Assembly (NCBI GenBank): GCA_013287965.1
Contig: JABDCU010000005.1
Coordinates: forward strand, 33,848-81,348
Reading direction: 5' to 3'
DNA: 47,501 nucleotides
Origin: Candidatus Omnitrophota bacterium
GTDB lineage: Bacteria; Omnitrophota; Gorgyraeia; Zapsychrales; Fredricksoniimonadaceae
Below, piece by piece: positions 1 through 7,150 of the stretch. The position numbers were made by a program, and so were the translations under genes. The number at the start of each line of letters is the position of its first letter. Within the stretch, counting starts at the first letter, position 1. The notes under the pieces are model-generated. The model saw nothing but the letters and a program-made list of their open reading frames with translations. It had not been told where the DNA came from and did not search any database.

Positions 1-458
1 CCCGGCATATAACGAGGGCGATAATTAACAGTCCGGGAGCCTTTATCAAGCATCTGTCCTTGCGCATCTATGTGTTTTATTATACCCGCGGCACTGGTAC
101 AATCCGGATTATCTCCAAAAAGCTTCACCATCTTTTCTACATAATCATTGGCCATCAGGTCATCATCAGATTGATAAAATACATAATCCCCGGTTGCCAC
201 TTTCAACGCGGCATTAAGACAAACCCTGTTGAGAACCTGGGTACCATTGGCCCAAAATTGGTTCTCTTTAAAATGGACAATTTTAACACGATTGTCCGCA
301 GTTTGCACGTTTATCAAATAATCCGTGATCTCCGGTGTTGCCCCGTTATTAACAACAATGATCTCTAAATCTTTATACGTTTGCCCCTGCATTGCCCCTA
401 AAGACTGCCGGGTATAATCAAGACGCTTATAGGCAATGGTTATGATGGTAAACAACAA
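1..458 (-). CDS. Family 2 glycosyltransferase, partial (3' end beyond window)
   Basis: The ORF track does not list this gene; it shows only the plus-strand shadow at 60-368. Reading the minus strand from a TTG at 458 (or 455) gives an open frame with FTIITIAYKRLDYTRQSL, then the GT2 motif YQSDDD, then NPDCTSAAGI, running off the left edge. It is colinear with residues 1 to about 158 of the next gene upstream (466-1497). A stop lies in frame just before the start, an AGGGGA Shine-Dalgarno lies 3-6 bases before the TTGs, and the gap to the upstream stop is only 7 bases, so the two are tandem paralogues in one operon. It should transfer an activated sugar at the cytoplasmic membrane face; donor and acceptor cannot be read. 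Positions 1-180 are identical to 1028-1207 of the upstream copy. Confidence 0.85.
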   Translation of the reverse strand, partial: MLFTIITIAYKRLDYTRQSLGAMQGQTYKDLEIIVVNNGATPEITDYLINVQTADNRVKIVHFKENQFWANGTQVLNRVCLNAALKVATGDYVFYQSDDDLMANDYVEKMVKLFGDNPDCTSAAGIIKHIDAQGQMLDKGSRTVNYRPRYMP

Positions 459-465
459 AAATCCC

Positions 466-1497
466 CTATTTTAGTACCCTGTTTTTAACAAGCTGAAGTT
501 TCGGTCTCAAATACCACCACAATTGTCTTCTTTCAGTCCAAAGGAGCATTGGCAATTTACGCCAAAAATAAAAACTACTTCTCGCATCCTTCAATATCTT
601 CAAGCAAGCCTTGAAACGAAAAAAATATAAATTAACCACGAACCAACTGGCTGCGGTCCCATAGATAGTTTCCCAAAGTCTTCGCATAACATATCGGGCG
701 ATGCCGTTCCCAAAAACCTGCCAGCGTTCTTCGATCTGCCAATCCTTGATCAACTCAACAGTTTCCCGCAACCCTATCCAACCTGTCAGCGTTGTAAATT
801 TATTTGTTTGGTCCTTATGGCGCCTCCAATAAAGGATAGCCGCTTCATCAAAACCAGTAGTACCAAAAGGGACTACCCCATACAATTGGCTGAATTCCAT
901 GGACTCATGATATCCCCCTGCCTTGACTAAATCCTCTCTCTTAAAAGTAAAAACAGTCCCTGGCGCGCTGAACATGACTTCATTCCCATATTCACCTTTA
1001 CAGAGCGTATTGAGCACCAATAGATGGCCCGGCATATAACGAGGGCGATAATTAACAGTCCGGGAGCCTTTATCAAGCATCTGTCCTTGCGCATCTATGT
1101 GTTTTATTATACCCGCGGCACTGGTACAATCCGGATTATCTCCAAAAAGCTTCACCATCTTTTCTACATAATCATTGGCCATCAGGTCATCATCAGATTG
1201 ATAAAATATATACTCCCCGGTTGCTTCTTTTAACGCGGCATTACAACAAACCCTAAGCATGATCTGATCACCATTATCCCAGAATTGATTCTCTTTAAAA
1301 TGGACGATTTTGACGCGATTATCCGAAGCTTTTACATTGATCAAATAATCTATGATTTCCGATGTTGCTCCGTTGTTAACGACAATGATCTCCAGATCCT
1401 TATATGTTTGGCTCCTCATTGCTTCTAAAGACTGCCGGGTATAATCAAGACGATTATAGGCAAGGGTTATGATGGTAAACAACGGTGGATTATTCAA
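466..1497 (-). CDS. Family 2 glycosyltransferase (GT-A fold)
   Basis: 343 residues. The N-terminus PLFTIITLAYNRLDYTRQ is the typical GT2 opening beta strand and QTYKDLEIIVVNNGA follows. YQSDDDLMANDY is the metal/nucleotide-binding DxD region near residue 100. The C-terminal third is rich in Trp and aromatic residues (AASWFVVNLYFFRFKAC) and may associate with the membrane peripherally. The start is a TTG that abuts the stop of the HddA-like gene, with AGGTG just upstream. It is one of three paralogues in the window (with 1-458 and 10425-11459). All three begin LFTIIT.AY/HSR and share the PDCTSAAG and DYRPRYMPGHLL blocks, so they probably add related, perhaps heptose-derived, residues to one glycan. 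Donor specificity is not determinable. Confidence 0.9.
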   Translation of the reverse strand: MNNPPLFTIITLAYNRLDYTRQSLEAMRSQTYKDLEIIVVNNGATSEIIDYLINVKASDNRVKIVHFKENQFWDNGDQIMLRVCCNAALKEATGEYIFYQSDDDLMANDYVEKMVKLFGDNPDCTSAAGIIKHIDAQGQMLDKGSRTVNYRPRYMPGHLLVLNTLCKGEYGNEVMFSAPGTVFTFKREDLVKAGGYHESMEFSQLYGVVPFGTTGFDEAAILYWRRHKDQTNKFTTLTGWIGLRETVELIKDWQIEERWQVFGNGIARYVMRRLWETIYGTAASWFVVNLYFFRFKACLKILKDARSSFYFWRKLPMLLWTERRQLWWYLRPKLQLVKNRVLK

Positions 1498-2493
1498 TTA
1501 ACACCTGCTATCACAATCACTCACATAAATGATCTTGCTTCCCTGTGGTTCAAAACTAAAAGGGGTCTCTTTCAAGTCAGCGAGCGCTTTACGCACGCTG
1601 TTTTGTTTTTCTTCTTCGCAATAAAAAAGTAAAAAACCCCCGCCCCCGGCCCCTAAGAGTTTTCCGCCCACCGCTCCGGCCTTCAATGCCTTTTCGTAAT
1701 AACCATCGATCTCAACACTTGTGATCCCGCTAGCCAACTTTTTCTTAAGCCCCCATCCTTGATGCAGGGTCTCCCCAAACCCGTGGAGATCATCAGCCTG
1801 GAGTTTTTTTAAGAGCTGGCGTGAAAGGTCCACCATTTCGTCAAGATATCCCATGTTCTTGGGCGTATTTTGCCCCTGCTCTTTAAGGATTGAGGATGAT
1901 ATTCGCGTGGTGCCCGTATAAAACAAAAGGAGTTTCTTGTTCAGGTCTTTCTTTGTTTTCGACGGAAAAATAACAGGGTCCACAAACACACTCTCATCCG
2001 CGTTAAACTGGATATGCTGCAAGCCGCCGTACGCCGCGATGTACTGGTCCTGTTTCCCGATGGGGTTTTTCAGAATATTCAATTCGATCTCACAAGCTTC
2101 GCGCGCCAAACGGTCTGCTGATACGTGCCGTCCCTGATAGGCATAGAGCGCGTTAAGGACACCCACTGCCAGACTGCTTGATGATCCAAGCCCGATCCCC
2201 GCAGACCCCAAGGGGATGTCTCCCATATAAACTATTTCAATCCCTTTGGTAATGCCCACTAGCTTCAGGGCTTCACGGATAATGTTATGCTCAAGCTCTT
2301 CAATGGACTTGACCATTTCCGTTTTAGAATAACTTACGCGTATCAGATCATCAAATTTCTGGTTAACGGTGATATAAATGTATTTATCGATCGCCGTGGA
2401 CACAACAGCCCCCTGGCGGTGCCTGTAATAGTCCGGGATGTCTGATCCTCCCCCTGAAAAACTCATGCGAAGTGGTGTCCTTGAAATGATCAT
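1498..2493 (-). CDS. hddA: GHMP kinase, HddA-like D-glycero-D-manno-heptose 7-phosphate kinase
   Basis: 331 residues, starting MIISRTPLRMSFSGGGSD, the signature N-terminus of HddA/FucK-type GHMP kinases. The phosphate-binding motif GLGSSSSLAVG lies at residues 101-111, and the C-terminal GHMP motif LLGAGGGGFLLFY near residue 280. HddA phosphorylates D-glycero-D-manno-heptose 7-phosphate at C1, between GmhA and a phosphatase, on the way to GDP-heptose. Homologues of GmhA (11456-12010) and HddC (12001-12729) lie in the other operon, which supports this substrate; a fucose or other sugar kinase role is the alternative. ATG start with AAGGA about 5 bases upstream. The stop touches the start of the downstream GT2. 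It lies in the operon driven by the promoter near 3600, separated by about 9 kb from the rest of the heptose genes. Confidence 0.82.
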   Translation of the reverse strand: MIISRTPLRMSFSGGGSDIPDYYRHRQGAVVSTAIDKYIYITVNQKFDDLIRVSYSKTEMVKSIEELEHNIIREALKLVGITKGIEIVYMGDIPLGSAGIGLGSSSSLAVGVLNALYAYQGRHVSADRLAREACEIELNILKNPIGKQDQYIAAYGGLQHIQFNADESVFVDPVIFPSKTKKDLNKKLLLFYTGTTRISSSILKEQGQNTPKNMGYLDEMVDLSRQLLKKLQADDLHGFGETLHQGWGLKKKLASGITSVEIDGYYEKALKAGAVGGKLLGAGGGGFLLFYCEEEKQNSVRKALADLKETPFSFEPQGSKIIYVSDCDSRC

Positions 2494-2523
2494 GCTTTTC
2501 CTTAACTATTTATGGAACTTTTG

Positions 2524-2573
2524 ACATCAATTTACATGTATTTTTGGTGTTGCAAACATCATTTTACATGTAT
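2524..2573. repeat. Imperfect 18-bp direct repeat pair
   Basis: ACATCAATTTACATGTAT (2524-2541) and ACATCATTTTACATGTAT (2556-2573) differ at one base and are 32 bp apart. The right copy contains the last codons and stop of the epimerase gene; the left copy lies in the spacer before the kinase gene. It looks like a small local duplication of the gene end. Confidence 0.7.
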
Positions 2574-3455
2574 TTCCGTTGTCTTAACATACCGACGCAA
2601 ACCTTCCTCAATATCAATTTTAGGGGACCAGCCAAGGGCATGGGTGGTCTTGGACATATCCGCCCAAAAATCTGCCGTCGGCTGGACTTGCGCCTCACGC
2701 AATCGCTTGGAGCAAAAAAGTTCGCGGCCCATGGCTCTCTCCAGATGTTCACAGACCTTCCACACCGGCACAGATCGGCCTGACCCAAGATTATAGATCC
2801 CCGTCGGCACATCCTTATGCACCATCAGCATAAGGGCTTCGGCAATATCATCCACATGGATAAAATCATTCGCATTGTGCGGTGTCTTGACCAACGGATG
2901 CTCATTTTTCTTTAAGGCATCTGCCATCATGGGTATAAGTGACCCTGCGCGCTGCCCAGGCCCATAGACATAGAATAAACGAAACCAGATGAACGAAACA
3001 TTATACTTTGATGCCAGCAATCTGCCAAGATTATAAAGAGCGTGTTTGGCCCAAACAAAATATGAATCCAATGTAATAGCTTCATTTTCATGGCAAGGGC
3101 CAAAGGTTTTGCCATATTCAAGGCAGCTTCCCGCCATCACGATCTTCCTGCACCCGCACTCTTCCACCAGGCAGCGCAAAAGCGCCGAACCATGCTGCAA
3201 ATTCTTTAGGGACATATTATAACCAAAATCAGGGATCCCTTCCCAGGCCAAATGCACGCAAACATCCGGTCGGATGACCTTTAACCTGTCAAGCAAACCG
3301 GCAGGCTCATTAAGGTCTGCTTCAATCACGGAAACATGGGCCGGTAATCCTGTCAGCGGCTTACGGCAAACCACAAAAACTTCATCGGCTGCACTGGTTT
3401 GAAGTAATAACCTTTGCCCGATAAATCCTGTTGCTCCGGTAATAAGGATTTTCAC
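2559..3455 (-). CDS. NAD(P)-dependent sugar epimerase/dehydratase (SDR, extended)
   Basis: 298 residues with an N-terminal Rossmann motif TGATGFIG at residues 6-13 and the acidic stretch VIEADLNEP. It belongs to the extended SDR family acting on nucleotide-linked sugars (4-epimerase, 4-reductase or dehydratase). Start is GTG with GAAGGTG upstream, which fits the consensus position. It is the first gene of the operon behind the TTGACA/TACAAT promoter and carries a 5' leader of about 130 nt. The catalytic region reads SYFVWAKHAL: the usual Tyr-x3-Lys is occupied by Phe at the canonical position, with a Tyr one residue earlier, so either the active site is shifted or activity is altered. Next to an HddA-like kinase, a role in modifying GDP-heptose (for example 4-reduction) is a reasonable inference. 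The exact reaction is unknown. Confidence 0.85.
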   Translation of the reverse strand: MKILITGATGFIGQRLLLQTSAADEVFVVCRKPLTGLPAHVSVIEADLNEPAGLLDRLKVIRPDVCVHLAWEGIPDFGYNMSLKNLQHGSALLRCLVEECGCRKIVMAGSCLEYGKTFGPCHENEAITLDSYFVWAKHALYNLGRLLASKYNVSFIWFRLFYVYGPGQRAGSLIPMMADALKKNEHPLVKTPHNANDFIHVDDIAEALMLMVHKDVPTGIYNLGSGRSVPVWKVCEHLERAMGRELFCSKRLREAQVQPTADFWADMSKTTHALGWSPKIDIEEGLRRYVKTTEIHVK

Positions 3456-3578
3456 AAAGCACCTTCAATTGATTAGACTTTACGATGATAACCTACAGTA
3501 ATCAAACATCTTAAGATCATTATTAATCAACTCAAGTACACATTCGTTTAAGAACTTATTGGATATAATAGGATGGAT

Positions 3579-3595
3579 TGTTCAATAATTGAACA
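3579..3595. promoter_or_regulatory. Candidate operator TGTTCA-N5-TGAACA (epimerase/hddA operon)
   Basis: TGTTCAATAATTGAACA is a perfect inverted repeat with 7-bp arms (GTTCAAT/ATTGAAC) around a single base. It overlaps the last base of the -10 element of the minus-strand promoter at 3595-3622, so a bound protein would block transcription start. The same 17-bp layout occurs once more, in front of the MarR-EPS regulator (39152-39168). Confidence 0.72.
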
Positions 3596-3622
3596 TTGTA
3601 ATATTATCCTTAAAAATGTCAA
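3595..3622 (-). promoter_or_regulatory. Sigma70-type promoter of the epimerase-hddA-GT2 operon
   Basis: On the minus strand TTGACA (3622-3617) is followed after 16 bp by TACAAT (3600-3595). The predicted start is near 3588, about 130 nt before the GTG of the epimerase. The -35 and its upstream bases (GTAAATTCTTGACATT) are identical to those of the promoter at 6754-6782. No JUMPstart/ops sequence is seen in the leader. Confidence 0.75.
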
Positions 3623-3645
3623 GAATTTACATGGAGCAGGAGGGA

Positions 3646-4542
3646 TTATTCATGGGCAGCCCCGGCATTTGATTCCAATTGGACAATGTCCTTGCATCCG
3701 ACGATGACCGAAGAAACCGCTGGATTTTTCAGGCACCAGGCCAATGCCCATTGGGCCATGTTCCGGCCGGACAGCAACTCCTCGTGACGGATTTTTTCGA
3801 CCTGCTCCAATAGCCGGTTGTTGAATTCGGCACCGTAAGCTGAGCGGGTGTCATTTTCGGGAAAAACTGCGCCCGGTCGGTAGTTCCCGCCTAAAAACCC
3901 CTTAGCCAGCGGAACCCGTGCCAAAACCCCCCATTGATGTGCCTGGCAAAAAGGAAAAACCTGTTCCTCCGCCTTTCTTTGAAGGCGGTTATAAACGGCT
4001 TGAACTACGCTAATGTTTGCTTTTGGCGCAGCGAAAAGCTGCTGAAGATCGTCCTTTAACATCAAATCAGCTGACAAGGACAACCCGAGAAACCTGATCT
4101 TCCCGGCGTGAACTTGGTCCTGCAACATGGCCCAAAGCTCTTCGTTCTGAAAAACTTCATTGCCACCGGAATGAAATTGGTAAAGGTCAATATGGTCCGT
4201 TTGCAACGCCCGCAGCGAACCCTCCAACTGCCGCCGGACCTGGTCTGCTGACCAGGCATCGGTTTTTTGCGTGGCCCCCTTATAGGCATGGCCAAATTTG
4301 GTGGCCACGATCCAATCCTCCCTGCAGTGTTTGATGCTTTTTCCGATCAGTGATTCCACGGCGTGGTCGCCGTAACACTCGGCTGTGTCAACGAAATTGA
4401 TACCCAACTCATGGGCGCGTTTAAGCATAAGCTTCACTTCAGCTTCCGAAAAATCTTTGGCCCATTCTCCCGAAAATTGATACGTGCCCAAACCAATAAC
4501 AGACACGTCAAGACCGGTTTTGCCCAAAGCTCGATATTTCAT
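3646..4542 (-). CDS. Aldo/keto reductase
   Basis: 298 residues starting MKYRALGKTGLDVSVIGLGT, the standard AKR N-terminus. The catalytic Asp and Tyr are in VDTAECYGD, the Lys in VATKFGHAY and the His in DLYQFHSG. The C-terminal segment SSVIVGCKDIVQLESN matches the NADPH phosphate-binding region of the family. It is an NAD(P)H-dependent reductase of a carbonyl substrate. It is the last gene of the unit that begins at 6727 and follows a radical SAM gene after a 70-bp spacer. In sugar pathways such reductases act on keto-sugar intermediates, so a partner role with the radical SAM enzyme is possible but unproved. ATG start without a clear Shine-Dalgarno; the spacer is A/T-rich (ATCAAATCAAAAAAATC). 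Confidence 0.9.
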   Translation of the reverse strand: MKYRALGKTGLDVSVIGLGTYQFSGEWAKDFSEAEVKLMLKRAHELGINFVDTAECYGDHAVESLIGKSIKHCREDWIVATKFGHAYKGATQKTDAWSADQVRRQLEGSLRALQTDHIDLYQFHSGGNEVFQNEELWAMLQDQVHAGKIRFLGLSLSADLMLKDDLQQLFAAPKANISVVQAVYNRLQRKAEEQVFPFCQAHQWGVLARVPLAKGFLGGNYRPGAVFPENDTRSAYGAEFNNRLLEQVEKIRHEELLSGRNMAQWALAWCLKNPAVSSVIVGCKDIVQLESNAGAAHE

Positions 4543-4612
4543 GGATGCTTGATTTTTTTGATTTGATTTACTAAAGGCCAGAAGAAGCTATACGATTTCA
4601 CGCATCTGAAGA

Positions 4613-5623
4613 CTATTGAAGTACTTCCTTCTCTTGTCCGGCATAATACTTACCGGAAATCCGGCTTTGACCATATTTTCGACCTTCGATATTCGTCCAT
4701 ACTAAAGATTCTTCAACTTCATATAATTGATCACAGTTCTTGCACACATCGATCTCATCAAATGCTTCCCGCAAATGCACATCACGAAAATGTTCAAACT
4801 TTTCCCCATTGAGTATATCCAATAAAGATTCATCTTGGGTATGCCCCAAGACTGCCTTTGAATCCTGCCCCAAAACATACGGGCATGGCACGACAGCGCC
4901 TATCTTGCCGTCCAATCCTCCGGCACGAATTTCCATAATAGTCCCAAAAGGACGTCCACAAGTCCTGCGCTTGCGTCCCGGGAAATGTTTGTCTCTTTGG
5001 ACTTTTTCAAAATCATATTGTCCGCCCCAATTATGCGCCAGCCAAATTTCAGCTTGGACCCCTAAATAATTGATCCAGTTCTTTAAGTACATTTCTTTTT
5101 GATATTCAACATCATCAAATCCTTGAATGATATGATTCGTCTGCAATATGCTTGGATATTTTCTTTCTTTTAAAATAGCTAAATTAGCTTCCATATTAGA
5201 ACGGACTTTTTCAAACGCATCCACCGACATCCACTGTTTATAACTTTCCCTGTCCCATCCCTGGCAAGACACTTTAAAAACGCCTAATCCTGCCTGGCAT
5301 AAACGCTCAAAACGGTCGGGGGTCAACAGCACCCCGTTTGTATAGATCAAACTTTGAACATTGTGCTTTGTCAAATAAGCAATGGCTTGTTCCAGTTCTT
5401 TGTACAAAAGAGGCTCCCCGCTTCCGGCAACATTGGCAAATTTCAATCCTAAAGGAAGGGCTTGGTCGACGATCTTATAAAATTCTTCCAGGGGCATCTT
5501 TTTCTTGAATTCATCTTCCCGTCCCAAAGACTGGGGGCACATTTTACATTTTAAATTACAGCTTCCAATGGGCTCCCAATTAATTTGCGTGATTTCTTTT
5601 CTATAAATTTTAGACGGCATCAT
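4613..5623 (-). CDS. Radical SAM/SPASM-like protein
   Basis: 336 residues. The 4Fe-4S binding motif CNLKCKMC is at residues 22-29, followed by the GSGEPLL strand that contacts SAM. The C-terminal part has further cysteines (RTCGRPFG, VVPCPYV, DVCKNCDQ), as in SPASM/twitch domains that bind auxiliary clusters. Radical SAM proteins of this layout are common in polysaccharide loci, where they may act on sugars (deoxygenation, dehydrogenation), and in peptide-modifying loci. The neighbours are a small secreted protein (5667-6014) and an aldo/keto reductase, so both a sugar and a peptide substrate remain possible. Start could be either of two adjacent ATGs; no strong Shine-Dalgarno is visible. Confidence 0.85.
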   Translation of the reverse strand: MMPSKIYRKEITQINWEPIGSCNLKCKMCPQSLGREDEFKKKMPLEEFYKIVDQALPLGLKFANVAGSGEPLLYKELEQAIAYLTKHNVQSLIYTNGVLLTPDRFERLCQAGLGVFKVSCQGWDRESYKQWMSVDAFEKVRSNMEANLAILKERKYPSILQTNHIIQGFDDVEYQKEMYLKNWINYLGVQAEIWLAHNWGGQYDFEKVQRDKHFPGRKRRTCGRPFGTIMEIRAGGLDGKIGAVVPCPYVLGQDSKAVLGHTQDESLLDILNGEKFEHFRDVHLREAFDEIDVCKNCDQLYEVEESLVWTNIEGRKYGQSRISGKYYAGQEKEVLQ

Positions 5624-5666
5624 ATTTTAAAACCATTTAAATATACGTTGAAACACAAACCTATTT

Positions 5667-6014
5667 TTATTTCGTCTGCGCCCGTAAAGCATTTAAAGAC
5701 TTTGTGATCGCCGCCTGCTGTGCTGATAGTTTAGAGTCATTGGCTATCTGATTGGCAATCACTACTTGTAATGCCTGTTGGTCAAGGGCCTGTTGCTGCT
5801 TTGTTAGGGCTGTCTGGGCATCAATAGCGGCCTGTGCCGTTGCTTCTGCTTTTAACGTGGCTGCTGATGGGGTCGTATAAATTACTTTTGAATTTTTAGC
5901 ATCCGGGCAAGTCACATCCCCTGCCGCATTTGTCGTACAATTTGATTGGGCGAATGCTCCCGTACTCAAAACCAACAAACACACAGAAACAAATCCGATA
6001 ATATATTTTTTCAT
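5667..6014 (-). CDS. Small secreted Ala/Gln-rich protein
   Basis: 115 residues, family not recognised. MKKYIIGFVSVCLLVLSTGAFAQ is a clear signal peptide with an AFA-Q cleavage site. The mature part begins with a short region holding two cysteines (SNCTTNAAGDVTCPD), likely a disulfide. It continues as a long Ala/Gln-rich heptad-like helix (residues 52-112) typical of a coiled coil. It sits 8 bp downstream of the surface protein gene 6023-6727 in the same orientation, and a radical SAM gene follows. A periplasmic or surface-associated structural role is the simplest reading. Being modified by the neighbouring radical SAM enzyme is a speculation. Confidence 0.75.
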   Translation of the reverse strand: MKKYIIGFVSVCLLVLSTGAFAQSNCTTNAAGDVTCPDAKNSKVIYTTPSAATLKAEATAQAAIDAQTALTKQQQALDQQALQVVIANQIANDSKLSAQQAAITKSLNALRAQTK

Positions 6015-6022
6015 AAATTTTC

Positions 6023-6727
6023 CTAATTCAGTTGGTATAAAGCCGCTGTTCCTGTCACTGTTCCCGCTGACGTTGAAAAAGTTATACTCGACAAGGAAGA
6101 AGCTCCCGTATATGTGCCCATAACATAATAAATTTCTTGGCCTCCATCATTGTATTGGGTGTTATAATTGACTAAAACAGTATCATTGTTTCCTGGCACA
6201 GTTTGGAATAGAATTTCTGCTTGCCCAAAAGTGCTTGAATTGGAAGAATTGGAAAACCAGAAAGAAGTTGTTGGGCCTGAAGCTTCACCGGCAGAAGCCC
6301 CACCTGAATTATAAAAAACTTTTGATTGATAATTTGTTCCTGAATCGCTGTTAAATATAAATGTACCGACAGCAGTTGACGTATTTTGTTCCCAAGTAAA
6401 AACTAATTTGTATCTATTCCCGGGGCTTAATCCACTGATCGTAAATGAAGAAGCCGCTGACGGAGTAGCCGTTGCGACAAGGGACAATGAATTTACATAC
6501 CCAAGGGCACGGACTGTTCCTTGGACGTCCAGCGCCTGGCCTGGATTCACAGAGCCGATGCCTACATTGCCCGCTACTTCTACTGTGCTAAATGGCGCGA
6601 CAGTGCTGATACCAACATACCCTGCAAAATGATTGACATCTGCATTGGCTTGGTGGGAAATAATTAAGGAGAATAATAAAAAAGCAATTAAACGGATGTG
6701 GAAGTCTTTGATGAATATAAATTTCAT
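6023..6727 (-). CDS. Secreted surface protein with trimeric-adhesin/tail-fibre-like head repeats
   Basis: 234 residues. A signal peptide (IRLIAFLLFSLIISHQANA) is followed by short repeats VGISTVAPFSTVEVAG and VGIGSVNPGQALDVQG, the GIG..P...LDV.G pattern seen in tail-fibre and trimeric-adhesin type proteins. The rest (from about residue 85) is Ser/Thr/Gly/Asn-rich beta sequence, probably a jelly-roll-like C-terminal domain. It should be exported and exposed on the cell surface. It is the first gene after the TTGACA/TAGAAT promoter and is followed by the small secreted protein. The LDVQGTVRA motif is, from memory, frequent in large surface proteins of Omnitrophota, a weak taxonomic hint. Binding target unknown. 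Confidence 0.75.
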   Translation of the reverse strand: MKFIFIKDFHIRLIAFLLFSLIISHQANADVNHFAGYVGISTVAPFSTVEVAGNVGIGSVNPGQALDVQGTVRALGYVNSLSLVATATPSAASSFTISGLSPGNRYKLVFTWEQNTSTAVGTFIFNSDSGTNYQSKVFYNSGGASAGEASGPTTSFWFSNSSNSSTFGQAEILFQTVPGNNDTVLVNYNTQYNDGGQEIYYVMGTYTGASSLSSITFSTSAGTVTGTAALYQLN

Positions 6728-6946
6728 ATATTCCTCTCTCTAAGATACTAAATATTCTAAGCACTGTCATAAAGAATGTCAAGAATTTACCCGGGCTTAC
6801 CTGGATACAATTAGTAATTTACCTAAAGTAAAAATCTTGACGCAGACAGGCGATAAATGTTCTTTTTATCCTGGCTGGCCACCCCTTCTTGATAACACAC
6901 TTGGACAACAGGGATCCCTCCTAACGCTTGCGCTGATAGTTTGGGG
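6728..6946. other. Intergenic region, 219 bp
   Basis: Largest gene-free stretch in the window. It holds the promoter of the 6727 operon, one copy of the 16-bp repeat, one copy of the 14-bp repeat and GGGGTCAGATC next to the DUF2283 stop. On the minus strand a 43-codon open stretch (DPKLSAQALGG...) has no supportable start. No terminator is evident. Confidence 0.6.
6754..6782 (-). promoter_or_regulatory. Sigma70-type promoter of the surface-protein operon
   Basis: On the minus strand TTGACA (6782-6777), a 17-bp spacer, then TAGAAT (6759-6754). The predicted start is near 6747, about 20 nt before the ATG at 6727, with GAGAGAGG as a likely ribosome binding site. Unlike the other two strong promoters, there is no TGTTCA-N5-TGAACA palindrome at the -10. 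Confidence 0.75.
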
Positions 6947-7150
6947 TCAGATCAGTGAAACCTGTAAAGGCTTCTGAGCAAGTTTACTGACATTCATAAT
7001 GGAAAAACCAAGTATGTGCCCCTTATCATCAACTTTTTCCATCACAGCATCATTCTTTGTTTGACGAAAAAAACCTGTTTTTTTCTCAAAAGAAACTTCC
7101 AAATAATCCCCCGCTTTGTCAAACCAAAGGTTAATTATTTTCTTAGCCAT
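6947..7150 (-). CDS. DUF2283 family protein, candidate antitoxin
   Basis: 67 residues, MAKKIINLWFDKAGDYLEVSFE, matching the DUF2283 pattern (Y-D...D.LYI.F...D...V..D..G...G.EI) with DDKGHILGFSIMNVSK at the end. These small all-beta proteins are frequently encoded beside a small RelE/barnase-fold protein. That is also the arrangement here: the gene overlaps the upstream 103-residue ORF by 16 bp, so translation is probably coupled. An antitoxin role is inferred from neighbourhood and size only. No further DNA-binding motif is visible. Confidence 0.75.
   Translation of the reverse strand: MAKKIINLWFDKAGDYLEVSFEKKTGFFRQTKNDAVMEKVDDKGHILGFSIMNVSKLAQKPLQVSLI

Larger units (their letters stand above)
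3615..6790. repeat. 16-bp direct repeat bracketing the 3646-6727 gene block
   Basis: AATGTCAAGAATTTAC occurs at 3615-3630 and again at 6775-6790 in the same orientation. Each copy contains the -35 hexamer of a minus-strand promoter. The repeats flank a four-gene unit exactly, so they could be a footprint of its insertion, a deletion hot spot, or simply a shared promoter upstream element. Confidence 0.6.

Noticed and set aside
60-368. Plus-strand ORF of 102 residues, with similar ORFs at 1024-1233 and 10977-11186
   Set aside because: These are antisense shadows of the three paralogous GT2 genes; they are conserved only because the minus-strand genes are.
3456-3578. JUMPstart/ops-like element in the leader of the epimerase operon
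   Set aside because: No GGCGGTAGCGTG-like sequence is present; the leader is A/T-rich and shows no strong fold by eye.
6817-6945. 43-codon minus-strand open stretch (DPKLSAQALGGIPVVQ...) in the spacer
   Set aside because: No start codon with a ribosome binding site and a stop immediately upstream; not enough to call a gene or a pseudogene.
6931-6955. GGGGTCAGATC, reminiscent of sequences seen at ends of REP/IS200-like elements
   Set aside because: Only one short copy, no partner end and no transposase nearby.
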